Shown: positions 1 through 5,327 of the stretch, in pieces
Numbering within the stretch: the stretch's first letter is position 1
Layout: each line of letters starts with the position of its first letter
Assembly: GCA_964353455.1 (NCBI GenBank)
Contig: CAYGWP010000451.1
Coordinates: 1-5,330, forward strand
From: CAYGWP01 sp964353455
GTDB lineage: Bacteria > Planctomycetota > Phycisphaerae > FEN-1346
DNA: 5,330 nt
Direction: 5' to 3'
Notes under the pieces: generated by a model
Database searches by the model: none
What the model was told of the DNA's origin: nothing
What the model saw: only the letters and a program-made list of their open reading frames with translations
Made by a program: the position numbers and the translations under genes

Positions 1-122
1 CCATGGCGCGGCGGGTCGGCCGTCCCGCCCAGGGCGGGCCGTGCCAGGGGAGACCCGCCGCGCGAAAGCGCTGGGTCGGGGCCATAGCGCGGCGGGTCTC
101 CCGACCCGCCGCGCGAAAGCGC
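1..122. repeat. GC-rich palindromic repeat cluster inserted in-frame within dnaE
   Basis: Two hairpin units lie here. One is a perfect 12-bp inverted repeat, GCGCGGCGGGTC at 87-98 pairing with 103-114 across a 4-nt loop. The other has the same 12-mer at 6-17 pairing with 52-63, with an inner CCCGCCC/GGGCGGG palindrome at 24-30/32-38. The 20-mer GACCCGCCGCGCGAAAGCGC is repeated exactly at 52-71 and 103-122 (period 51 = 17 codons). CCATRGCGCGGCGGGTC recurs at 1-17 and 82-98 (period 81 = 27 codons, one difference). Both periods are multiples of three, so the dnaE frame is kept open. The block probably extends past the left edge. It looks like a small mobile palindromic element family, comparable in behaviour to the Rickettsia palindromic elements that sit inside ORFs; no relationship to those is claimed. 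Confidence 0.85.
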
Positions 123-383
123 GCTCGCCTCCGCCTCGCGGCCAAACGGGCTGAGTACAAGTTCAACGCCGAGGATCGGCTTGAGGCCGGCCTCGCGGGC
201 CTTCCGGTAAAACGCTATGGCGCCGTAGAGGCCGTTGCGGTCGGTGAGCGCGAGGTCCCGATATCCGAGGGCGCGGGCCGTCTGGATGAGTTCATCGAGT
301 CGGCTTGCGCCGAAGAGGTGCGAGTGCTCGCTTCGCACCACCAGGTGCACGAAGCCGCTCGATAATGTCTGTTTCGCCGTCAT
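1..383 (-). CDS. dnaE: DnaE-type DNA polymerase alpha subunit, N-terminal PHP domain (partial, runs off the left edge)
   Basis: This is the first 127 residues of a C-family DNA polymerase (PolIII alpha / error-prone DnaE) read from an ATG at 383-381. Residues 11-77 match the start of the PHP domain: FVHLVVRSEHSHLFGAS, then ELIQTARALGYRDLALTDRNGLYGA, then AGLKPILGVELVL. Compared with housekeeping DnaE, the VHS and TDH positions read VRS and TDR. This resembles DnaE copies that sit beside dinB or imuB genes more than replicative DnaE, so error-prone synthesis past lesions is inferred. An AAAGG ribosome-binding site (392-396 on the plus strand) lies 8 nt before the start. It follows dinB after 52 bp on the same strand, so co-transcription is likely. 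From residue about 88 the frame stays open but runs through a repetitive Gly/Pro/Arg/Ser block (ALSRGGS at 88-94 and 105-111, DPPR at 96-99 and 123-126) encoded by palindromic DNA. Whether the polymerase frame resumes beyond the window cannot be seen, so a pseudogene is possible. Confidence 0.82.
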   Translation of the reverse strand, partial: MTAKQTLSSGFVHLVVRSEHSHLFGASRLDELIQTARALGYRDLALTDRNGLYGAIAFYRKAREAGLKPILGVELVLSPFGREAEASALSRGGSGDPPRYGPDPALSRGGSPLARPALGGTADPPRH

Positions 384-391
384 GGGGCGGG

Positions 392-396
392 CCTTT
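392..396 (-). promoter_or_regulatory. Ribosome-binding site of dnaE
   Basis: The minus strand reads AAAGG followed by 8 nt and the ATG at 383. This spacing supports the chosen dnaE start. It lies in the 52-bp dinB-dnaE gap, where no separate promoter is evident. Confidence 0.5.
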
Positions 397-432
397 CGTG
401 CTGCCGTCGCCCCGTGCCAAATCATTGAAGGC

Positions 433-450
433 TGTTTATCGCGACAAACA
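433..450. repeat. Imperfect palindrome over the dinB stop codon
   Basis: The sequence TGTTT-A-TCGCGA-C-AAACA is symmetric over 18 bp except for one A/C mismatch pair, and the dinB stop codon lies within it (436-438). It could form a small hairpin in the dinB-dnaE intercistronic RNA or serve as a protein-binding site. There is no T-run after it on the minus strand, so it is not a standard terminator. Confidence 0.35.
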
Positions 451-1704
451 TGCCGTGCGGAGTCGGAACCCGTTCTGGTCGCGTTCATGCGTTTCCAGAA
501 GATCGATCGCGCGTCCGGTCGCAAGTGCGCTGAAGCCGAACCTCTCGCGGATGCGGTCAACCGAGCGATAGAACCGCGACCGGCGGTCGTAGTCATCCTC
601 GCCGAAGAGGCCAAGTTGCCGCCCGCCAGGGGCAAAGTGCGAAAGGCCCACGCCCACCAGCCGCACGCCCACTCGCCGCGCGTGGACCTTGTCAAAGAGG
701 CCGCCCGCCACGGGCCAGAAGTCATCATCGTGGTCCGAGAAGGTCGGCAGGCTGCGGCTGCGGCCGACGGTCCGGAAGTCGGCGTAGCGGACCTTGACGG
801 TCACGGTGCGGGCCATGAGGCCGACGTGCCGGAGTTGGCGGCAGGTCCGCTCAAGGAGATAGTAGAGCATGGCCTTCATCTCGGCGCGGTCGATGAGGTT
901 TGATTCGAAGGTGGTCTCGCGGCTGATGGACTTCGGGTCGCTCATTTCGGGACTGACGGGCGTCGGGTCGATGCCGCGGGCGCGTGCGGCGAGGATTTCC
1001 CCGGACGGTCCGAAATGCTCGGCGAGCATCGCCGGGGGGATCCGCGCCAGGTCGCCGATCAGCCGCAGGTTGTACCGGGCCAGGCGCTCGGCCGTCTTCG
1101 GGCCGATGCCCGGCAGCGCCCCGAGGGGCAGGGGGGCGAGGAACCGCTCCTCGTGCCCCGGCTTGATCCACGCGACGCCGCTCGGTTTGGCGCGGTCGCA
1201 GGCGACCTTTGCGATGAGGCGGCTCGTGCCGACGCCGATGGTTACATTGAGGTCGAGTTCGCGCTTGATGGCGCGCTTCAGGTGGTCTGCGGCATCGAGG
1301 GGCCATGCGTCGCCGGGGCTCACGATCCCCTGGGCCTCGAAGAGGCGCAGGCAGCCGGCGACGTCGAGGTACGCCTCGTCGAGCCCCATCGGCTCGACGG
1401 CGGGGGTGTATCGGCGACAGATGTCCATCATTGCATCGGAGAACCGGCCGTAGGCGTGGAAGTCGCCGCGGAGGAACGCGGCGTCCGGGCAGATGCGGCG
1501 GGCCTCTCGGATCGGCATGGCGGTCTTTATGCCGCGGGCACGGGCCTCGTAACTGGCGCTTGCGACCACGCTCCGGTCGGTCGCGAGGCCCCCGACGATG
1601 ACGGGCCGCCCCTTAAGTTCCGGCCGCAGGACCTGCTCCGCCTGGGCGAAGAATGCATCTATGTCAACCAGGAAGATGACAGGTTGTTGGGTGGACGGTT
1701 CCAT
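436..1704 (-). CDS. dinB: DNA polymerase IV (Y-family translesion polymerase)
   Basis: This 422-aa Y-family polymerase extends DNA past damaged bases. Residues 9-21 (VIFLVDIDAFFAQ) hold the first catalytic Asp (D14), with D16 and the expected steric-gate Phe (F19). The SYEAR motif is at 51-55. The second carboxylate pair is D109-E110 in MGLDEAYLD. Residues 155-176 (TIGVGTSRLIAKVACDRAKPSG) are the conserved palm/thumb motif. A helix-hairpin-helix, LPGIGPKTAERL, starts at 197. QLGLF at 363-367 matches the beta-clamp-binding consensus. The C-terminus ends in LRTACLSR, like the DinB type paired with DnaE. All catalytic carboxylates are present, so this is an active DinB rather than a non-catalytic ImuB. 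The open frame extends upstream to 1827, but the ATG at 1704 was chosen because the Pol IV core starts just after it, AGGG lies 6 nt upstream, and the extra 41 residues look unlike the family and overlap a promoter candidate. It heads a probable dinB-dnaE operon. Confidence 0.93.
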   Translation of the reverse strand: MEPSTQQPVIFLVDIDAFFAQAEQVLRPELKGRPVIVGGLATDRSVVASASYEARARGIKTAMPIREARRICPDAAFLRGDFHAYGRFSDAMMDICRRYTPAVEPMGLDEAYLDVAGCLRLFEAQGIVSPGDAWPLDAADHLKRAIKRELDLNVTIGVGTSRLIAKVACDRAKPSGVAWIKPGHEERFLAPLPLGALPGIGPKTAERLARYNLRLIGDLARIPPAMLAEHFGPSGEILAARARGIDPTPVSPEMSDPKSISRETTFESNLIDRAEMKAMLYYLLERTCRQLRHVGLMARTVTVKVRYADFRTVGRSRSLPTFSDHDDDFWPVAGGLFDKVHARRVGVRLVGVGLSHFAPGGRQLGLFGEDDYDRRSRFYRSVDRIRERFGFSALATGRAIDLLETHERDQNGFRLRTACLSR

Positions 1705-1710
1705 TGCTCG

Positions 1711-1714
1711 CCCT
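1711..1714 (-). promoter_or_regulatory. Ribosome-binding site deciding the dinB start
   Basis: The minus strand reads AGGG, then 6 nt, then the ATG at 1704. This favours the 422-aa start over the 463-aa extended frame beginning at 1827. Confidence 0.55.
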
Positions 1715-1749
1715 GCGAACCTTGCGGCACGAGGCCCATTTCTCCTGGA

Positions 1750-1778
1750 ATTGTACCCTAACATAATGCTAACGTCCA
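1750..1778 (-). promoter_or_regulatory. Candidate sigma-70-type promoter of dinB-dnaE with an 11-bp-period direct repeat
   Basis: On the minus strand a -35-like TGGACG (1778-1773) is followed by a 17-bp spacer and a -10-like TACAAT (1755-1750), four and five matches to consensus. Transcription would start near 1743, giving a leader of about 40 nt to the ATG at 1704. The spacer region holds GTTAG twice on the minus strand (1773-1769 and 1762-1758), 11 bp apart, i.e. one helical turn. A direct repeat of this spacing inside a promoter suggests an operator. An SOS-type operator is conceivable given the gene, but the half-site does not match a LexA box I can name with confidence. Confidence 0.4.
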
Positions 1779-1850
1779 GTCGAAAATGCAATTTTGAGGC
1801 GGCCGTAACTCCATTTGGTTCAGGCACTTAGGCGCTCGATGGGAGGTAAA

Positions 1851-1868
1851 GACTTATTCTGACTTATT
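1851..1868. repeat. Tandem 8-bp direct repeat upstream of the tmRNA promoter
   Basis: GACTTATT occurs at 1851-1858 and again at 1861-1868, a 10-bp period, ending 9 bp before the tmRNA -35 hexamer. The two copies fall on the same face of the helix. It could be an activator site or an AT-rich upstream element; the sequence alone does not decide. Confidence 0.4.
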
Positions 1869-1877
1869 TCGAGTGGC

Positions 1878-1906
1878 TTGATTGCCGAGGAGGAATGTGG
1901 TAAACT
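1878..1906 (+). promoter_or_regulatory. Extended -10 promoter of the tmRNA gene
   Basis: TTGATT (1878-1883) is followed by a 17-bp spacer and TAAACT (1901-1906). A TGG directly before the -10 (1898-1900) supplies the extended -10 TGn motif. Transcription would start around 1912-1914, about 11 nt before the mature 5' end at 1924. That leaves a short leader for RNase P to remove, as is usual for tmRNA. Confidence 0.65.
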
Positions 1907-1923
1907 AAGAGTGAAGAGTCCGT

Positions 1924-2280
1924 GGGGGCGATCGGTATCGACGGGGCCTTAGCGGGCTTGAAGTGGCGCGAAGAGGTCGTCGGCACCCTCTTAAAACAGC
2001 CGGCAAATCCAAAATGCCAACACTGGCATGCGTATGGCCGCCTGAATAAGGCGGTCGCGTTCGCCCGGGCTCGCCCGTGGGCCTGGGGCCGAACGTCACA
2101 CTCGCGGGCTGGTCGGCTAGTCAACCGGGTGCGACGCCGACGAGAAACAGTCCCGGCTGGGCCGCCGGAAATCCTGTCGATCGGAGTTCCAGTGGCCGAG
2201 ACACAATAGATCGACTACTCGCGTAGAGGCTTCAGGTCACGGGCATCCGGACGTGGGTTCGATTCCCACCGCCTCCACCA
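1924..2280 (+). ncRNA. ssrA: Transfer-messenger RNA (tmRNA), one-piece
   Basis: tmRNA rescues stalled ribosomes by acting as alanyl-tRNA and then as a short mRNA that adds a degradation tag. The ends pair as a 7-bp acceptor stem, GGGGGCG (1924-1930) with CGCCTCC (2270-2276), followed by A and an encoded CCA (2278-2280). The T arm is GTGGG-TTCGATT-CCCAC (2253-2269). The 5' region carries the conserved ATCGGTATCGACGGGG stretch. Helix H2 pairs 1955-1963 with 2230-2238. An H-type pseudoknot, PK1, is formed by 1971-1976/1987-1992 and 1979-1984/1999-2004 and ends 11 nt before the resume codon. After the tag, CGTTCG (2058-2063) pairs with CGAACG (2090-2095) as part of a later pseudoknot. The 357-nt length is normal. 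It is an uninterrupted one-piece molecule, not a permuted two-piece form. It is divergent from dinB and convergent with the GH38-like gene. No clear intrinsic terminator follows it. Confidence 0.96.
2016..2045 (+). other. tmRNA proteolysis-tag reading frame (ANTGMRMAA, TGA stop)
   Basis: The resume codon is GCC at 2016-2018, and the frame encodes ANTGMRMAA before TGA at 2043-2045. The AN start and AA end match the general tag pattern. The stop sits in the 7-nt loop of a CCGCC/GGCGG hairpin (2038-2042/2050-2054), which corresponds to helix H5 of known tmRNAs. The other two frames do not give a tag-like peptide. The penultimate group is MAA rather than the common LAA, and the tag has a basic Arg in the middle. 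Confidence 0.85.
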
Positions 2281-2337
2281 TTTCTACATGTCTGCCCGCG
2301 TTCTTACTGCGGCAGGAGGCCTTCCAAGGGCGAACGG

Positions 2338-5049
2338 TCACTGCCCGCGCGGCGGGTGGCCTTTGGCGTCGATGCGGGTGTTGAGGGCCTCGCGCTTCGC
2401 CACGGGCACGAGGTCGTCCCACTTCGTCAGAGGCTTGATGTCGGGCACGGCCGAGGGGGCGCGGAACCGCATCGTCACGATCTGTTGCGGCCGGATGGGG
2501 AACTTGTACGTCGGCCCGCCCGTCAGCGGTTTGGCGTTACCGCCCACGAGGTCCGTCAAGCGCGCATCGGTGTGCGGCAGGTTGAGCGTGACTTCAGCCT
2601 CGCCGGCGTAGCCGAAGCACTCGGCCATGCGAAGTTCGATATCCGGCCCCTCCCGCCGCAGGGCCTCGACGATGACGTTGTCGGAGGTCTGGAGGAACGA
2701 CTGCGGCGCGGCGGGGACCTTTCCACAAAGGACAAGGGGCGGACAGTTAAATTCCCAGGCCATCTGCGGAATCCTTGCCTTGCGCCACGCGGCGTCGTGG
2801 GCAACCAGGGCATACTCGAAATCGTGTTCGCCCTTGCCGCTCAGCCAGGAGTTCGGGTAACCGTAGTACTTCTCTGTGGCATTGAGGAGGAAGATGATGG
2901 GGGTTTTCTCCGTCAGTTCGCGGCCGGTGAGGCCCCTGTCCAGGAGCGCAACTCCTCCGCCGCCGGAGAGCGTGTAGTGCGACCAGCGGACGGCGGGGGT
3001 GATGCCTTTCGTCCAGCCGTGCAGTTCCGGATTCGGTTTCGACCACGCGCCGTGCGAGAAGCCATACGGTATGCCGCGGCGGACTTCCGTGATATCTTCC
3101 GCCAGGGGGAACTCGGCCACGACAACCGTGCGGTCGGGGATGTCCTCCAGATGTGTCTCGAAATCGATGCGCGGGTAGTCCTTATAGAATCGAATGATGC
3201 GAGTGCAGGGCCCGCCGCCGTAGAACTTGCCGACGACCTCAACGATGGTCGCCAGCGGTCCTGTATATACCTTGATTTCAGACTTGGATTCGCTGGAAGT
3301 TGCCAGGCGCTCTCGGCCGTCTCGCGGAGGCGTGTGGTCGCCGGGATTGCCTTGCTGCTTCCTGGTGCGCTCGGCCACCAGCACGTTGGCCGGGCCGCCG
3401 AGCATCTCGCGGCCGGAAGGCTTCAACTTCAGGCTCACCAGCGCTCCCGTCGCCGGGTCGATGCCGGCCGAATAGAAATTCGTTTCGATGGATTTCGGCA
3501 AAGCGATTTCTTCGGACCGCGCCGCACTATTGCCGGAGAAATCGGCGCGACGGATACCGGCCGCCGGCATCGGGGGCTCTATAATTGCTTCCCCGGGGCG
3601 AAGTTTGGCACCACGAAAATTGAGTTGGCTCGCCAGACCATCCACGCCGGCCGCGCAACTGAAGAGCATAACGGGGCAGCGGTGCGCCCAGTTCAGGGGG
3701 TTAAAGAGCGTCACCGCGCTCGCTTTGACCTCACCGAGGCTGTCTGCGGCCGGATTTACTGTATTCCAGTCCCCACCCGCACAATCTTCAACCCACTCGA
3801 ATCGGTCGTTGGCATCCCACGACTTATCGCTCTCAAAGACCATCCCCCCCGCCGCACCCCAAAGGGTGTTGCGGTCCATGTTGAGGCACATCAGGAGCCA
3901 TGCCCGGTAGAAGTCCTGAACGGGATACTCGTACCTGCCCTTGAGGCTCGCCGCCGTGGCGAGCATTTCGGCAGCCTGGAGTCGCTGCTCGCACCTCCGG
4001 TACGACGTCTTCACCCGCGGGCTCTGAATCCAGAACGAGCCGTACGTGTACTCCGTTCCGCCCTTCATCGTGGGGATCTTGAGTTCGCCCGACCGCACGG
4101 CCGGCAGAATGGCGTCGAGGTACTTGCCGGGCGTTGTGAACTTCACCTCGGTCTCGGGCGCGATCTCCTTGAACTGCTTGATGAACTCCGCCGGGTACCC
4201 CTTGTAAAGGGGGGCGAGGCTGTAATCGCCGCTGCCGGCCAGGATGAGCACGGGCGCCCCCTGCGGCGTGTAGCGGGCCGCACCCTTGAGGTCTCCGGCG
4301 TCGGGCCGCGGCGGGGCGTCGGCCAGCGGGGCCATGCGGGCCTGAACGTCCCTGGCCAGGGCCTTGACCTGCGCGGCCGCCAGCGGCTCCTTCGCCTGGA
4401 ACACCGGCCGCCATTCAAGGTAATGACCGGGGCTGAGGGCCAGCGCCCGCGTGCCGTCGGGCGATTCGGCCCAATGAATCGTGCTCCCCGTGCGGTTCAT
4501 GCGGCAGTACACAAGGGCCTCCAGGCCAAGCCCCGCCGTGATCTGGGCCATCTGCTCGTGCGTGCCGCACACGTCGATGGCCCAGAGGATGCGCGGCCGG
4601 ACGCCCAGCACCTGCTGTTGCCACCTCATGCCCTCGACGCCCATCTTGACGAGAGCCTCGCCGCCCGAGAGGTTGATCGTCGGCTCGAGGAAAAACGCGT
4701 TGACGGCCTCGACGCGGCCTTCCTTGATCCGGCCCTTGAGTTCCTCGAAACGCTCGGGGTAAAAGTTCAGGATGGCGATCATGTTGTTGCACTCGGAGAT
4801 CGCGAAGCCGTAGTTGGGGTCGTCGCGCACGCGGTCGAGGTGGTCCAGGTACGAGTTGGCGCAGTAGTTGCGCTCGACCGACCAGTTGGCGAGCCACCCG
4901 CAACTGGCGGGGTGGAAGTTGGGGACGATATAGACGGCCTTCGGCAAGATCAGCGGCGGCTCGGGCGGCGCGGCCGCGCTCGGGGCGGCGAAGGCCACGA
5001 AGATAGCGGCAGAACCAAGCATCAATAGCAGACTGGCCGTCCTTGGCAT
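2338..5049 (-). CDS. Secreted GH38-like glycoside hydrolase (alpha-mannosidase family) with a non-canonical metal site
   Basis: This 903-aa protein has a signal peptide at residues 1-27 (MPRTASLLLMLG, hydrophobic core, SAAA), so it should be exported. Residues about 38-400 resemble the GH38 catalytic region: IVPNFHPASCGWL, then EPTINLSGGEALVKMGVEGMRW, then LWAIDVCGTHEQM with D159 at the place of the nucleophile in the family's WxxDxFGHS motif. SFWIQSPRVKTSYRR (about 338-352) matches the later TSRPxxK region. The C-terminal half has GH38-type beta-sandwich motifs: VTLFNPLNWAH (446-456), the FYKDYPRIDFETHLEDIPDR stretch near 621-640, and MAWEFNCPPL near 763-772. The usual HxD of PHSHxDPGW is absent (HPASCGW, H46 and C50), and QHHD is replaced by LNMD near 389. 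Alpha-mannoside cleavage is therefore a family-based guess. The frame is open upstream to 5109, but the ATG at 5049 starts directly before the signal peptide. Its RBS is weak (GGGG, 9 nt upstream). It stands alone on its strand and is convergent with the tmRNA. Confidence 0.82.
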   Translation of the reverse strand: MPRTASLLLMLGSAAIFVAFAAPSAAAPPEPPLILPKAVYIVPNFHPASCGWLANWSVERNYCANSYLDHLDRVRDDPNYGFAISECNNMIAILNFYPERFEELKGRIKEGRVEAVNAFFLEPTINLSGGEALVKMGVEGMRWQQQVLGVRPRILWAIDVCGTHEQMAQITAGLGLEALVYCRMNRTGSTIHWAESPDGTRALALSPGHYLEWRPVFQAKEPLAAAQVKALARDVQARMAPLADAPPRPDAGDLKGAARYTPQGAPVLILAGSGDYSLAPLYKGYPAEFIKQFKEIAPETEVKFTTPGKYLDAILPAVRSGELKIPTMKGGTEYTYGSFWIQSPRVKTSYRRCEQRLQAAEMLATAASLKGRYEYPVQDFYRAWLLMCLNMDRNTLWGAAGGMVFESDKSWDANDRFEWVEDCAGGDWNTVNPAADSLGEVKASAVTLFNPLNWAHRCPVMLFSCAAGVDGLASQLNFRGAKLRPGEAIIEPPMPAAGIRRADFSGNSAARSEEIALPKSIETNFYSAGIDPATGALVSLKLKPSGREMLGGPANVLVAERTRKQQGNPGDHTPPRDGRERLATSSESKSEIKVYTGPLATIVEVVGKFYGGGPCTRIIRFYKDYPRIDFETHLEDIPDRTVVVAEFPLAEDITEVRRGIPYGFSHGAWSKPNPELHGWTKGITPAVRWSHYTLSGGGGVALLDRGLTGRELTEKTPIIFLLNATEKYYGYPNSWLSGKGEHDFEYALVAHDAAWRKARIPQMAWEFNCPPLVLCGKVPAAPQSFLQTSDNVIVEALRREGPDIELRMAECFGYAGEAEVTLNLPHTDARLTDLVGGNAKPLTGGPTYKFPIRPQQIVTMRFRAPSAVPDIKPLTKWDDLVPVAKREALNTRIDAKGHPPRGQ

Positions 5050-5157
5050 GATGTGTATCCCCACACGGTCCCGCAGGGGCGCCTTCCCTCTTTGATCGAC
5101 CAGCCACATGTCCCAGATGACTTCCTGCTGAGACGACCGCGGTCAGCAGTTCTTCCG

Positions 5158-5185
5158 ATTCTACCTCATTGGGGAGCCTCCTCAA
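5158..5185 (-). promoter_or_regulatory. Candidate promoter of the GH38-like gene
   Basis: On the minus strand TTGAGG (5185-5180), a 16-bp spacer and TAGAAT (5163-5158) resemble a sigma-70 promoter (four and five matches). Transcription would start near 5151 and give a leader of about 100 nt to the ATG at 5049. The candidate sits only about 20 bp downstream of the inverted-repeat element at 5206-5327. Nothing else recognisable lies in 5050-5205. Confidence 0.35.
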
Positions 5186-5205
5186 GCCGATTCTCGGTGC
5201 TCCAG

Positions 5206-5327
5206 ACGTTTAGAGGCTGTTTCAGAACCGGCTTCTTGTGGCACAGCCGCCCCCGGCTGTGCATCTTTTCAGCCACTTGCACGCCCGAGGGCGGGCGTGC
5301 CACAGTTCTGAAACAGCCTCTAAACGT
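5206..5327. repeat. 122-bp palindromic MITE/REP-like element with 23-bp perfect terminal inverted repeats
   Basis: Positions 5206-5228 (beginning ACGTTTAGAGGCTGTTTC) are the exact reverse complement of 5305-5327. Inside, TGTGGCAC (5237-5244) pairs with GTGCCACA (5297-5304) and would extend the outer stem after an 8-nt bulge. Alternatively, two internal hairpins can form: GCACAGCCG/CGGCTGTGC (5241-5249/5254-5262) and GCACGCCCG/CGGGCGTGC (5279-5287/5292-5300), each with a 4-nt loop. There is no room for a transposase, so movement would depend on an enzyme in trans. The window ends 3 bp after the element, so a target duplication cannot be judged. The core AGGGCGGGCGTGCCA (5288-5302) recurs with one extra base at 31-46 in the dnaE repeat block, which supports a dispersed family. 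Confidence 0.85.

Noticed and set aside
1..122. CRISPR array as an explanation for the left-end repeats
   Set aside because: Only two copies of each repeat exist, spacers are not unique and uniform, and the units are themselves palindromic within a coding frame. No cas gene is present.
3..365. A plus-strand frame across the left end
   Set aside because: It is antisense to the dnaE PHP domain, and its Arg-rich start merely translates the palindromic repeats.
1705..1827. N-terminal extension of DinB starting at the ATG at 1827
   Set aside because: The 41 extra residues do not resemble Pol IV and overlap the promoter candidate and direct repeat. The ATG at 1704 has a ribosome-binding site and starts just before the conserved LVDIDAFFA motif.
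2281..2356. Possible intrinsic terminator between the tmRNA and the GH38-like gene, e.g. the CCCGC/GCGGG hairpin at 2344-2356
   Set aside because: The hairpin lies inside the end of the GH38-like coding region and no T-run follows on either strand. Other stems in this stretch are too short or imperfect.
2237..2422. A short minus-strand frame ending in VEAVGIEPTSGCP
   Set aside because: This peptide is the well-known artefact of translating the antisense of a tRNA-like T arm and acceptor end. Here it comes from the 3' end of the tmRNA.
2356..5028. An 890-aa open frame on the plus strand opposite the GH38-like gene
   Set aside because: It is an antisense shadow caused by high GC at third codon positions. 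It shows no family motifs, is rich in Arg/Gly/Val/His in the typical shadow pattern, and is fully covered by a gene with recognisable domains.
5050..5109. N-terminal extension of the GH38-like protein starting at the ATG at 5109
   Set aside because: It would place 20 mostly polar and charged residues before a normal signal peptide. The ATG at 5049 gives a standard export signal of 27 residues.
4415..5185. A 256-aa minus-strand frame overlapping the start of the GH38-like gene
   Set aside because: It is an alternate-frame shadow, highly rich in Arg, Gly and Ala, and overlaps a well-supported coding region over nearly its whole length.
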